A stretch of DNA of 64,000 nucleotides from JAAYJT01 sp037445555. Lineage in GTDB: Bacteria > Bacteroidota > Bacteroidia > Bacteroidales > JAAYJT01. Below the pieces are notes generated by a model that saw only the letters and a list, made by a program, of their open reading frames with translations, did no database searches and was not told the DNA's origin. Each line of letters begins with the position of its first letter. Positions within the stretch are counted from its first letter, which is position 1. Shown here in pieces: positions 35,345-43,537 of the stretch. The stretch is from NCBI GenBank assembly GCA_037445555.1, contig JBBIKG010000017.1, positions 1-64,000 of the forward strand, in the 5' to 3' direction. A program made the position numbers and the translations under genes.

Positions 35345-38160
35345 TACTGTTCAATTTTTTGCCTGAGATATTGGGCAGTATAAGATTCTGAGCGCTCCAC
35401 CATTTCTTCGGGAGTTCCTTCAAAACAAATGTACCCGCCGGCTTCTCCGCCTTCTGGCCCCAGATCGATAATCCAGTCGGCGCATTTAACGATATCGAGA
35501 TTATGCTCGATCACAATAACCGTATGTTTGTGTGCGATAAGGGCCTCAAAAGCCTCTACCAGTTTACTTATATCATGAAAATGTAGACCTGTGGTAGGCT
35601 CATCGAATATGAACAGGGTGGGGTTGTTTGAATACCCTTTGGCCAGGAAATAGGCAAGTTTGATACGCTGCGCTTCCCCTCCACTGAGAGTGCTTGACGA
35701 TTGGCCCAGCCTCAAATATCCCAGCCCGACATCCTGCAAAGGTTTAAGTTTGGCGATAATCCTGTTTGCTAGGGTGGAGTGATTGTTTTCATCTCCAAAA
35801 AAATCAATAGCCTGATCTATAGATAATTCCAGAATGTCAGCAATGTTTTTACCTGCATAGGTAACATCTAGAACATCATCTTTAAATCTTTTTCCGTGAC
35901 AGTGGTCACAAACCAGTTCAATGTCGGCCATAAACTGCATCTCGATATGTACCACACCTTCCCCTTCACACTCCTCGCAGCGTCCGCCCTCGATGTTAAA
36001 CGAGAAATATCCGGGTTTGTAGCCACGCATTTGCGCAAGGATCTGGTCAGCAAAAAGTTGCCGTATATCGTCCCAGGCTTTCACATAAGTGGCAGGGTTT
36101 GATCTTGATGACCGCCCTATTGGGTTTTGGTCAACCAGTTCGACAGATGAGATACTTTGAATATCTCCGGATAAACGATCGTGCCTGCCTGTTTTATCGG
36201 CATAGCCTCCGTGAAGTTTCTTCACAGCAGTGTAGAACACCTTTTTCACCAGCGATGTTTTTCCGGAACCACTTACACCGGTCACTGCCGTGAGCGCATG
36301 TAATGGAAACTTTAAGTTCAGATTTTTAAGATTGTTTTCTCTCGCACCACTTATCATTATGAATTCTTTCCACCGTCTTCTTCTTTCGGGTTTTTTGATA
36401 TTCAGTCTGCCTGAAAGATAGCCGCCTGTTAATGTACCGCTTGCCATCAGGGATTGATAATCGCCCTGAAAAACAAGCTCACCACCGTATTCTCCTGCAT
36501 ATGGCCCAATGTCAATGATTTCGTCGGCGGCTTTAATGATATCTTCGTCATGTTCCACCACGATAACGGTATTTCCAAGATTCCGCAACTGCTTCAGTAC
36601 AGTTATGAGCCTCTGGGTGTCACGCGGGTGGAGACCGATGCTGGGTTCGTCCAAAATATACATGGAGCCCACCAGGCTGCTGCCGAGGCTAGTGGCAAGG
36701 TTAATACGTTGCGATTCGCCGCCTGAGAGGGTGTTCGATAAACGGTTTAAGGTCAGATACCCGAGGCCGACATCAAACAACACCTGCAAACGGTTTGTAA
36801 TCTCTGTAAGTAACTGCCGGCTTACCTTTGCGTCGTAATCCGTAAGCTCCAGTGACTTGAAAACCTCCAGTGCCTGGGCCGCTTGCATGAGCACCAGGTC
36901 GTTGATGCTGTAATTGCTTATTTTGACATAGGTGGCATCTTTCCTGAGCCGTGTTCCGTTACATTCGGGACAGGTGGTCTTACCTCTATAGCGCGACATC
37001 ATCACCCGGTACTGAACCTTGTAGTTGTTTTCCTCTACGAACCTGAAAAATTCTTGTAACCCATTGAAATACTCATTACCGCTCCACAACAGCTTACGAT
37101 GGTCCTCGCTGAGTTCATAGTAAGGCTTGTGTATGGGGAAACCAAACTTATATGCATTCTGTATCAGGATATTCTTCCATTCACTCATTTTTTCGCCTTT
37201 CCAGCAGGCAATGGCATCGTCAAAAATGCTTAAGGTCTTATCAGGTACCACAAGGTCCTCATCAATTCCTAAAACTGATCCAAATCCTTCGCAATGTCTG
37301 CATGCACCAAAGGGATTGTTGAATGAAAAAAGGTTTGGAGAAGGTTCCTCAAACGTCATTCCGTCGGCTTCGTAGCGCGAAGAAAACTCCTTTACCGATT
37401 GCTCAGGATCATCTTCGTTTACTAAAACACACCTTCCCTTGCCTTCAAAAAATGCCGTTTCAACCGAGTCTGCCAGCCGTGCACGCAGGCTTTCGTCGTT
37501 GGATGCCGCCTTTATGCGATCAATCAATACATCGAACGCATTGCAAGCTATCGTCTCTTGCTGCAGCAACTCTTCAATGCGATAGAGGCTGCCCTTGAAC
37601 CGAACCCGTGTATAACCCTGTTGCATCAGCAGACTAAGCTGCTCGAAAAAGTTCCTGCCGTTGTTCAGTTCATATGGAGCGTAAAGGCTGACACGGCTCC
37701 CTGCAGGCAGGGAAAGTATGTAATCCACCACATCTTTAGCCTGATGACGCATAACCAACTGCCCTGAAATCGGGGAGTAGGTTTTTCCGGTTCGGGCAAA
37801 CAAAAGTTTGAGATATTCATAGATTTCAGTGGACGTGCCTACTGTGGAGCGGGGATTACGAGTGTTTACCTTCTGCTCTATGGCCACCGCCGGCGATATT
37901 CCCGCAATGGATTCAACCTCCGGCTTGCTCATGCGGCCAAGAAACTGGCGTGCATAGGCACTCAGACTCTCGACATAGCGGCGCTGTCCTTCGGCATACA
38001 ATGTGTCAAATGCGAGTGATGATTTGCCGGAGCCCGAGAGCCCCGTAATGACAACCAGCTTATTGCGCGGGATTGAAACCGACAGGTTCTTTAGGTTGTG
38101 AACCCTTGCACCTTTGATGATAATGTAGTGATGAGGGTCGAGACGATTGTCATGTGCCAT
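35344..38160 (-). CDS. uvrA: Excinuclease ABC subunit A
   Basis: A 938-residue DNA damage sensor of nucleotide excision repair. Two ABC ATPase halves: Walker A GLSGSGKSS near residue 40 and GVSGSGKTS near residue 640, each with an LSGGE signature (TLSGGESQRI, TLSGGEAQRI) and EPSIGLHPRD / EPTTGLHFHD Walker B regions. Zinc fingers show CRHCEGFG, CPECNGTRL and CEECEGEG..CDHCHGKRF. ATG 38160 chosen over TTG 38184. Followed directly by kynU. Confidence 0.97.
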   Translation of the reverse strand: MAHDNRLDPHHYIIIKGARVHNLKNLSVSIPRNKLVVITGLSGSGKSSLAFDTLYAEGQRRYVESLSAYARQFLGRMSKPEVESIAGISPAVAIEQKVNTRNPRSTVGTSTEIYEYLKLLFARTGKTYSPISGQLVMRHQAKDVVDYILSLPAGSRVSLYAPYELNNGRNFFEQLSLLMQQGYTRVRFKGSLYRIEELLQQETIACNAFDVLIDRIKAASNDESLRARLADSVETAFFEGKGRCVLVNEDDPEQSVKEFSSRYEADGMTFEEPSPNLFSFNNPFGACRHCEGFGSVLGIDEDLVVPDKTLSIFDDAIACWKGEKMSEWKNILIQNAYKFGFPIHKPYYELSEDHRKLLWSGNEYFNGLQEFFRFVEENNYKVQYRVMMSRYRGKTTCPECNGTRLRKDATYVKISNYSINDLVLMQAAQALEVFKSLELTDYDAKVSRQLLTEITNRLQVLFDVGLGYLTLNRLSNTLSGGESQRINLATSLGSSLVGSMYILDEPSIGLHPRDTQRLITVLKQLRNLGNTVIVVEHDEDIIKAADEIIDIGPYAGEYGGELVFQGDYQSLMASGTLTGGYLSGRLNIKKPERRRRWKEFIMISGARENNLKNLNLKFPLHALTAVTGVSGSGKTSLVKKVFYTAVKKLHGGYADKTGRHDRLSGDIQSISSVELVDQNPIGRSSRSNPATYVKAWDDIRQLFADQILAQMRGYKPGYFSFNIEGGRCEECEGEGVVHIEMQFMADIELVCDHCHGKRFKDDVLDVTYAGKNIADILELSIDQAIDFFGDENNHSTLANRIIAKLKPLQDVGLGYLRLGQSSSTLSGGEAQRIKLAYFLAKGYSNNPTLFIFDEPTTGLHFHDISKLVEAFEALIAHKHTVIVIEHNLDIVKCADWIIDLGPEGGEAGGYICFEGTPEEMVERSESYTAQYLRQKIEQ

Positions 38161-38181
38161 GACAGCAGTGAAATTAGGGTG

Positions 38182-38189
38182 CAAAAGTA
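38182..38189 (-). promoter_or_regulatory. -7 promoter box for uvrA-kynU
   Basis: TACTTTTG on the minus strand, 21 bases before the uvrA ATG; no -33 match and no recognisable SOS-type operator was seen. Confidence 0.5.
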
Positions 38190-38361
38190 GTGAGTTTTAT
38201 CCTTGTCTGGTTAGCCGTAACCTCAGCAAAGTGATTAATAGGCTATCCTGGTTTTTGTAAAATATATTGTTTTGGCTACCTTTGGCAATGTGCTTTTAGT
38301 GGAGTCCTCGCCGAACCAAGTGCCTGATAAGTTTGTTTATCCCAGGTCTATCTATTATACT

Positions 38362-38910
38362 ATGAACCCCCAAGATCCGGTAACAGTGGTTGTGACCCAC
38401 CGCGTGGTGGCAGGTCTTGAGAAATCCTATGAAGAATGGGCGCAAGGAATTACCCAGGCCGCTCGAACCTTCGATTTAGCCCTGGGCGTTAATTTAATAC
38501 GTCCACAAACCTCGGCCAGCCGTGAGTACGTTATTATATTCAAATTCAGCAGTCGGGAGGCTATGAGCCGGTGGGAGGCCTCGGATGAGCGACGCCAATG
38601 GGCAGAAAGAAGAAGACTCTTCACTATCGATGAACCTACCGTTCACCATCATTATGGATGGGATTATTGGTTTTCACTGCCCTCGAATGCCAGCGTTGCC
38701 CCTCCGAAATATAAAATGGCTTTTATCACATGGATCAGTATTTACCCTCTGGCACTTTTTATGCCAATGCTGCTGAGGCCTGTCACACAACATTTTCATG
38801 TTGCCATAGAGGTGCTGATAGTAGCAGCGGTAATAGTACCGCTGATGGCCTGGGTGATTATGCCATTCATGATCAGGATTTTCAGTAAATGGCTCTATCC
38901 CCATGATTAA
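38362..38910 (+). CDS. Antibiotic-biosynthesis-monooxygenase (ABM) domain membrane protein
   Basis: A 182-residue protein. Residues 1-~100 form an ABM-type ferredoxin-like domain (VTVVVTHRVVAGLEKSYEEWAQGI, ...EYVIIFKFSSREAMSRWEAS), and two hydrophobic helices (about 120-138 and 150-172) anchor the C-terminus in the inner membrane. Function of this membrane form is unknown despite the family name. ATG 38362 gives MNPQDPVTVVV; the frame's earlier TTG codons were rejected. It overlaps tcdA by 8 bases, so they are co-translated. Confidence 0.82.
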   Translation: MNPQDPVTVVVTHRVVAGLEKSYEEWAQGITQAARTFDLALGVNLIRPQTSASREYVIIFKFSSREAMSRWEASDERRQWAERRRLFTIDEPTVHHHYGWDYWFSLPSNASVAPPKYKMAFITWISIYPLALFMPMLLRPVTQHFHVAIEVLIVAAVIVPLMAWVIMPFMIRIFSKWLYPHD

Positions 38911-39682
38911 ACTGAAACAAAACCAAGGGATTTCAGATTACCGGCCATCACTAAAGGATTACGGCGAAGAACAGGAATGGTTATCACGTACCAGGCTGAT
39001 GGTTGGCCACGATGGCATTGAAAGGCTTAACAAAGCGCATGTCCTTGTTGCAGGCCTTGGTGGTGTCGGCTCGATGGCGGCTGAGATGTTGTGCCGTGCC
39101 GGTATTGGAAAACTTACCATTGCCGATAACGATAAGGTCCAGGAATCGAACCTCAACCGACAGTTGATCGCACTACGTAGTACCTTGGGAAAACCAAAAA
39201 CAGAGGTGGTGAGGCAACGGTTGCTGGATATTAACCCCAATCTTGAGCTGGAGATCATTAGCAATTATCTGAAAGATGATGTGATCATCGAAGTACTCAG
39301 CAGGTCGTACGACTATGTGGTAGATGCCATCGATACCCTTTCGCCAAAACTTTACTTCGTTATTTATGCGCTCAAAAACAACCATCGCCTTGTCAGCTCC
39401 ATGGGGGCAGGGGGCAAACTCAACCCGGGACTTGTCAGAGTAGCGGATATTTCAGAAACCTTTCAGTGCAAACTGGCTTTCGACCTCCGGAAACGTCTAA
39501 GACGAAAAGGGATTACCACCGGGTTTAAAGCTGTTTTTTCGCCCGAGCCTGTGCCTGACGCAACCATCATCCACACCGAACACGAGAAGAATAAGAAGTC
39601 GATGGTGGGCACCATTTCGTACATGCCTGCTGTATTTGGGTGCTTTTGTGCCGCTGAAGTTGTGCGCGATCTCATAGGGTAG
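38903..39682 (+). CDS. tcdA: tRNA threonylcarbamoyladenosine dehydratase
   Basis: A 259-residue ThiF/E1-like adenylating enzyme of the TcdA (CsdL/YgdL) group, which cyclises t6A37 in tRNA to ct6A. ATP-binding VLVAGLGGVGSMAAEML near residue 46, NLNRQL, DAIDTLSPK and the C-terminal PAVFGCFCAAEVV are visible. It lacks zinc-binding CxxC pairs of MoeB/ThiF. Overlaps the ABM-domain gene by 8 bases. Confidence 0.92.
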   Translation: MIKLKQNQGISDYRPSLKDYGEEQEWLSRTRLMVGHDGIERLNKAHVLVAGLGGVGSMAAEMLCRAGIGKLTIADNDKVQESNLNRQLIALRSTLGKPKTEVVRQRLLDINPNLELEIISNYLKDDVIIEVLSRSYDYVVDAIDTLSPKLYFVIYALKNNHRLVSSMGAGGKLNPGLVRVADISETFQCKLAFDLRKRLRRKGITTGFKAVFSPEPVPDATIIHTEHEKNKKSMVGTISYMPAVFGCFCAAEVVRDLIG

Positions 39683-39787
39683 CTAATTTTAAAATACTCA
39701 ATATCAATCATATGCGGTGTTATTATTTTTTTTTGAACTGATTTGGATAAAATTATGCGATGATGCGTGGTTTTTTAAATTTTATCT

Positions 39788-39795
39788 TATATTTG
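39788..39795 (+). promoter_or_regulatory. -7 promoter box for the ECF sigma gene
   Basis: TATATTTG matches TAnnTTTG, leaving a leader of about 95 bases before the sigma factor start. Confidence 0.45.
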
Positions 39796-39884
39796 CTTTT
39801 TGAAAAAACACCTGTAACCGTAACCTAAAATCTGGAGGACAATTATCGGAACAACTCTACGCTTCGAACACTAACAGTAAAAAC

Positions 39885-39890
39885 GGAGGG
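39885..39890 (+). promoter_or_regulatory. Unusual Shine-Dalgarno-like site before the ECF sigma gene
   Basis: GGAGGG lies three bases before the ATG at 39894, and a second GGAGG occurs at about 39834 in the same leader. Such sites are rare in Bacteroidota, whose ribosomes mask the anti-SD sequence. The spacing is short, so its role is open. Confidence 0.45.
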
Positions 39891-39893
39891 ACA

Positions 39894-40481
39894 ATGGGTA
39901 CCCAGCATGTTAGCGATCAGGAGCTAATAAGCCGATATGTAGCAGGTGATCAATCCAGCCTCGAGAGTCTTATAAATCGCCATCAAAGCCGTGTCTTTGC
40001 CTATATTCTTATGGTGGTAAAGGATAAGCAGCTTTCCGATGACATTTTCCAGGACACTTTCATCAAAGTGATTAATACTTTGCGCACCGGAACCTACAAA
40101 GAGGAGGGCAAATTCATACAGTGGGTGATGAGGATCGCCCACAATCTCATCATAGACTATTTCCGTAAATCGAAGCGCATACCGGTGGTCGATAACGGAA
40201 ACGATGAATTTGATATCTTCGATACCATCTCACTGACCGATGGCAGCATTGAGGAGCGTATGATTGTGGATCAGATACATGAGGACGTACGTAAACTCAT
40301 CGATTATCTGCCTGCCGAACAGCGTGAAGTACTGATCATGCGCCATTATGCCGATATGAGTTTCAAGGAAATTGCTGAACAGACTGATGTGAGCATAAAT
40401 ACTGCGCTTGGGCGCATGCGCTATGCGTTGATCAACCTTCGCAAGCTTATTGAAAAGAAGGATATTATTCTCACGGTATAA
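39894..40481 (+). CDS. ECF-type RNA polymerase sigma factor
   Basis: A 195-residue sigma-70 family protein with region 2 (residues ~10-95; DDIFQDTFIKVI and the FIQWVMRIAHNLIIDYFRKSKR -10-recognition helix) and region 4 (~125-185; LPAEQREVLIMRHYADMSFKEIAEQTDVSINTALGRMRYALINLR). No region 1 or 3 domain, hence ECF. Its target genes are unknown. A small protein with its own -7 box follows at 40565 and may be a partner or regulator. Confidence 0.93.
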   Translation: MGTQHVSDQELISRYVAGDQSSLESLINRHQSRVFAYILMVVKDKQLSDDIFQDTFIKVINTLRTGTYKEEGKFIQWVMRIAHNLIIDYFRKSKRIPVVDNGNDEFDIFDTISLTDGSIEERMIVDQIHEDVRKLIDYLPAEQREVLIMRHYADMSFKEIAEQTDVSINTALGRMRYALINLRKLIEKKDIILTV

Positions 40482-40507
40482 TTTTCAAAAATATTTTTCA
40501 ACTCTAA

Positions 40508-40515
40508 TACTTTTG
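40508..40515 (+). promoter_or_regulatory. -7 promoter box for the small protein
   Basis: TACTTTTG matches the consensus, 27 bases after the sigma factor stop and 49 bases before ATG 40565. A weak TTTC at 40483-40486 is the nearest -33-like element. Confidence 0.5.
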
Positions 40516-40564
40516 CCCCTCAAGGGTGCGTTTGCCTGGTATAAGTGAAACCAAATACCCAGGC

Positions 40565-40747
40565 ATGATGCAAAGCCCTACTCTTAAACCTTCGTTATCT
40601 GAAAGTTCATCAAATTCAAGCTCCGGTCAGTCCGCGACAGGCATGCGCCCTTCAAGAAGGGTCATACGGAACCTTATGGCTTATTCAGCTGCATTGCTGG
40701 TTATAAAGCCCAAACTAACAGGAACTATTCTGATCATGGCCAACTAA
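40565..40747 (+). CDS. Small protein downstream of the ECF sigma factor, function unknown
   Basis: A 60-residue protein: a Ser-rich N-terminal part (residues ~1-30) and a conserved-looking C-terminus RRVIRNLMAYSAALLVIKPKLTGTILIMAN. I recall similar tails ending in a LxYSxALxV...LN pattern in small genes directly after sigma factors in Bacteroidota, but cannot name a family. The upstream GTG at 40526 would add 13 residues; the -7 box at 40508 and ATG 40565 favour the shorter form. Possibly regulates or is regulated by the sigma factor. Confidence 0.65.
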   Translation: MMQSPTLKPSLSESSSNSSSGQSATGMRPSRRVIRNLMAYSAALLVIKPKLTGTILIMAN

Positions 40748-40792
40748 CGACATTTTTTGGTACACAACCAAAACGCTTTTTATCAGAAAACT

Positions 40793-40824
40793 GCTCCGCG
40801 TACTGACTTTTATGCGGAGCTTTT
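40793..40824 (+). terminator. Intrinsic terminator between small protein and nth
   Basis: GCTCCGC (40793-40799) pairs perfectly with GCGGAGC (40814-40820), followed by TTTT. It ends two bases before a -7 box. Confidence 0.7.
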
Positions 40825-40825
40825 C

Positions 40826-40833
40826 TATTTTTG
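40826..40833 (+). promoter_or_regulatory. -7 promoter box for nth
   Basis: TATTTTTG matches TAnnTTTG 32 bases before the nth ATG; the upstream terminator hairpin occupies the place of a -33 element. Confidence 0.5.
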
Positions 40834-40865
40834 AATCCGTTAGCAAACCCAATTAACCGGGTAGC

Positions 40866-41549
40866 ATGCAAAAAAAGGAGAGGTTCAGGAATATTATTAA
40901 CTATTTTGTGGTTAACCAACCGGTGGCCGAAACCGAATTGCGCTACCATTCAGCCTACGAATTGCTTGTGGCTGTGATCCTTTCAGCCCAGTGCACAGAC
41001 AAAAGGGTCAACATAATAACCCCGGCATTCTTCAAGCGTTTTCCTGATGCAAAGACCTTGAGCATGGCTGATCCGGTTGAGGTGTACAGCTTAATCAGCA
41101 CCTGTACGTATCCGAACAATAAAACCAAGCTTCTGTTAGGCATGGCAAGAGTGTTGATTCAGGATTTTGGGGGAGTTGTGCCGGCGGATGTTGAACTTTT
41201 ACAAATGTTGCCGGGAGTCGGCCGAAAAACCGCCAACGTAATTGCTTCGGTAGTTTTTAACATTCCCGCCCTGGCTGTTGACACGCATGTGCTCAGGGTA
41301 GCTGCAAGGTTAGGTTTGACAACCCGCGCGCGCAACCCCCTGCAGGCTGAAAGACAACTTACAAAATACATTCCGTCACATTTGCTGTCGATAGCTCATC
41401 ACTGGCTCATCCTGCATGGCCGATATATTTGTCAGGCACGTAAGCCCAAATGCTCCGTTTGTCCGCTTAATCAATGGTGCAAGTGGTATGACGACAACAT
41501 GAAAGCAGGCTCCTCCCAATCCGAACAAAAAGACCTTCGGGCTGTTTAA
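40866..41549 (+). CDS. nth: Endonuclease III
   Basis: A 227-residue DNA glycosylase/AP lyase for oxidised pyrimidines. The helix-hairpin-helix LPGVGRKTANV carries catalytic Lys121, followed by catalytic Asp139 in VDTHVLRVA. The [4Fe-4S] loop has Cys189, Cys196, Cys199 and Cys205, spaced C-x6-C-x2-C-x5-C as in E. coli Nth. bcp follows 53 bases downstream. Confidence 0.97.
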   Translation: MQKKERFRNIINYFVVNQPVAETELRYHSAYELLVAVILSAQCTDKRVNIITPAFFKRFPDAKTLSMADPVEVYSLISTCTYPNNKTKLLLGMARVLIQDFGGVVPADVELLQMLPGVGRKTANVIASVVFNIPALAVDTHVLRVAARLGLTTRARNPLQAERQLTKYIPSHLLSIAHHWLILHGRYICQARKPKCSVCPLNQWCKWYDDNMKAGSSQSEQKDLRAV

Positions 41550-41602
41550 TATCCAGCTTAAATGAATCTATAACTTACAATAATTACAGAATACACAAAG
41601 CC

Positions 41603-42061
41603 ATGTCATTATTAAAAAAAGGAGACAAAGCCCCATCTTTTGAATCGGTGGATCAAAATGGCCATAAGATTAACCTGAATGATTTTGCCGGTACCAAAGT
41701 TGTTCTTTATTTTTACCCCAAGGACGACACGCCAGGCTGCACTACCGAAGCTTGCAACCTCCGTGATAATCACGACCTACTGCTCAATCTGGAATACAAG
41801 GTAATCGGGGTGAGTGTCGATAGTCAGTCATCTCACAAGAAATTTGCTGAAAAATACAACCTGCCTTTCACCCTCTTGGCTGATACCAGCAAAGAAATTG
41901 TGAACGCATATGGGGTTTGGGGTCCTAAAAAATTTATGGGGCGTAGTTACGATGGCACCCAAAGGGTAACTTATGTAATTGATGAACAGGGATTTATTGA
42001 GAAGGTTATCAACAAGGTAGATACAAAGAATCACGCTCAGCAGATCCTTGGCAACGGCTAA
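41603..42061 (+). CDS. bcp: Thioredoxin-dependent thiol peroxidase (Bcp/PrxQ)
   Basis: A 152-residue atypical 2-Cys peroxiredoxin. The catalytic motif DDTPGCTTEAC has peroxidatic Cys46 and resolving Cys51 five residues on, as in Bcp. It reduces peroxides using thioredoxin (a trxA gene is at 51.1 kb). Length is normal; an intrinsic terminator follows at 42133. Confidence 0.96.
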   Translation: MSLLKKGDKAPSFESVDQNGHKINLNDFAGTKVVLYFYPKDDTPGCTTEACNLRDNHDLLLNLEYKVIGVSVDSQSSHKKFAEKYNLPFTLLADTSKEIVNAYGVWGPKKFMGRSYDGTQRVTYVIDEQGFIEKVINKVDTKNHAQQILGNG

Positions 42062-42132
42062 TCATCACTCATTTCTTCTGAGATTATACTTCGAGCAAAA
42101 TTTAATTTCGTTTTGCCACCTCAGCATAAAAA

Positions 42133-42158
42133 GTCCTGCAGCAATGCGGGCTTTTTTT
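42133..42158 (+). terminator. Intrinsic terminator after bcp
   Basis: GTCCTGCA and TGCGGGC form a stem with one bulge around GCAA, followed by seven T. The T run merges into the recA -7 box. Confidence 0.7.
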
Positions 42159-42165
42159 ATCTTTG
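42158..42165 (+). promoter_or_regulatory. -7 promoter box for recA
   Basis: TATCTTTG matches TAnnTTTG 15 bases before the recA ATG, giving a leader of roughly 10-12 bases. No LexA-type operator was recognised around it. Confidence 0.5.
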
Positions 42166-42180
42166 GAAAAAAATACCACT

Positions 42181-43191
42181 ATGGCCGACCTCAAAGAAAT
42201 CAACAAAGAAAAACTAAAAGCGTTGCAACTAACGCTTGATAAGATTGAAAAGACATATGGCAAAGGCACCATCATGAAGCTGGGCGATACAGCCATCGAA
42301 GATATACCCGTCATACCGACCGGGTCTATTGCATTAGATGCAGCTCTTGGCATTGGTGGACTGCCGAGGGGCCGGGTTATCGAAATTTTTGGCCCTGAGT
42401 CATCAGGTAAAACCACGCTGGCGCTGCACGCCATTGCTGAGGCTCAGAGAGCAGGCGGTTTGGCGGCCTTTATTGATGCCGAACATGCATTTGACAGGTT
42501 TTATGCCCAAAAACTGGGAGTGGATACTGAAAACCTATTGGTTTCGCAGCCTGACAATGGCGAGCAGGCTCTTGAGATTACGGAGAACCTCATTCGCTCT
42601 GGTGCCATCGACCTGATCGTGATCGATTCAGTGGCAGCCCTTACTCCCAGAAGCGAGATTGAAGGCGAGATGGGGGATTCCAAAGTTGGACTGCAGGCAA
42701 GGCTCATGTCGCAAGCCCTGCGCAAACTTACAGCAACTATAAGCAAGACTGGGTGTTGCTGCATTTTTATCAACCAGTTGCGTGAAAAAATCGGCGTCAT
42801 GTTTGGCAACCCCGAAACCACCACGGGCGGCAACGCCTTAAAATTTTATGCCTCTGTGAGACTGGATATTCGCAAAGGAACCCAGATAAAAGAAGGCGAA
42901 GCAACCTTAGGGAACCGTGTGCGGGTGAAGGTGGTGAAAAACAAAGTAGCTCCTCCGTTTAGAGTGGCTGAATTTGACATAATTTTCGGTGAGGGCATTT
43001 CAAAACTTGGGGAGATCATCGACCTGGGTGTCGATTTTGGCATTATTAAGAAAAGCGGATCATGGTTCAGCTATGGTGAAACAAAACTTGGACAAGGCCG
43101 CGACGCAGTTAAGAAATTACTTTTCGAAAATCCGGAACTGGCTGATGAGATCGAAAAACTGATTCGTGAGCACCTCGGGAGCATTAAATAA
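42181..43191 (+). CDS. recA: Recombinase RecA
   Basis: A 336-residue RecA with Walker A GPESSGKTTLALH near residue 72, the MAW-region equivalent, VIDSVAALTPRSEIEGEMGD (Walker B and loop 1) and loop 2 INQLREKIGVMFGNPETTTGGNALKFYASVRLD. Catalyses strand exchange. ATG 42181 begins MADLKEINKEKLKAL, typical for Bacteroidia; a TTG at 42163 lies in the -7 box and was rejected. Confidence 0.98.
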   Translation: MADLKEINKEKLKALQLTLDKIEKTYGKGTIMKLGDTAIEDIPVIPTGSIALDAALGIGGLPRGRVIEIFGPESSGKTTLALHAIAEAQRAGGLAAFIDAEHAFDRFYAQKLGVDTENLLVSQPDNGEQALEITENLIRSGAIDLIVIDSVAALTPRSEIEGEMGDSKVGLQARLMSQALRKLTATISKTGCCCIFINQLREKIGVMFGNPETTTGGNALKFYASVRLDIRKGTQIKEGEATLGNRVRVKVVKNKVAPPFRVAEFDIIFGEGISKLGEIIDLGVDFGIIKKSGSWFSYGETKLGQGRDAVKKLLFENPELADEIEKLIREHLGSIK

Positions 43192-43342
43192 TGTCACATT
43201 ATTCATCCTCAGGATCTATGGGGGTACTAACATTTCCTTTGTACCCTGGTCTGACCTGACGCAATGAGATTGCTTGTTGCTATATTGATGGCAATTAATT
43301 CTATGTCAAGCAATTAAGAAGATATTACTGTTTTCATGGGGT

Positions 43343-43537
43343 TCAATGCCTTTCAGTTCGCGCCTTAATTTCATTTTTTAGTTCAGTGAACTGACAACCG
43401 GAAGGGCTGCAGGTGCAGGAATCGCACTTGTCTGATGAAGTTTTTGAAGGTTGGAAAGTCTTTATCAGGCTGTAAACAGTGTAAGCTGCAGCCGTAACGA
43501 TAATCAGGATTGTGAGAATTTGCTGCCACATGATCAT
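43343..43537 (-). CDS. FeoB-associated Cys-rich membrane protein
   Basis: A 64-residue protein with one N-terminal transmembrane helix (residues ~5-25) and a cysteine cluster (Cys38, 41, 43, 48: CDSCTCSPSGC). This is the small protein that follows feoB in many Bacteroidota and probably handles iron or redox in the Feo complex; the exact role is unknown. Its ATG directly abuts the feoB stop (TGAATG). Confidence 0.88.
   Translation of the reverse strand: MIMWQQILTILIIVTAAAYTVYSLIKTFQPSKTSSDKCDSCTCSPSGCQFTELKNEIKARTERH

Noticed and set aside
40526..40564. GTG start for the small protein after the sigma factor
   Set aside because: It lies only 10 bases after the -7 box, and the added residues look unlike the conserved C-terminal part; ATG 40565 is simpler.
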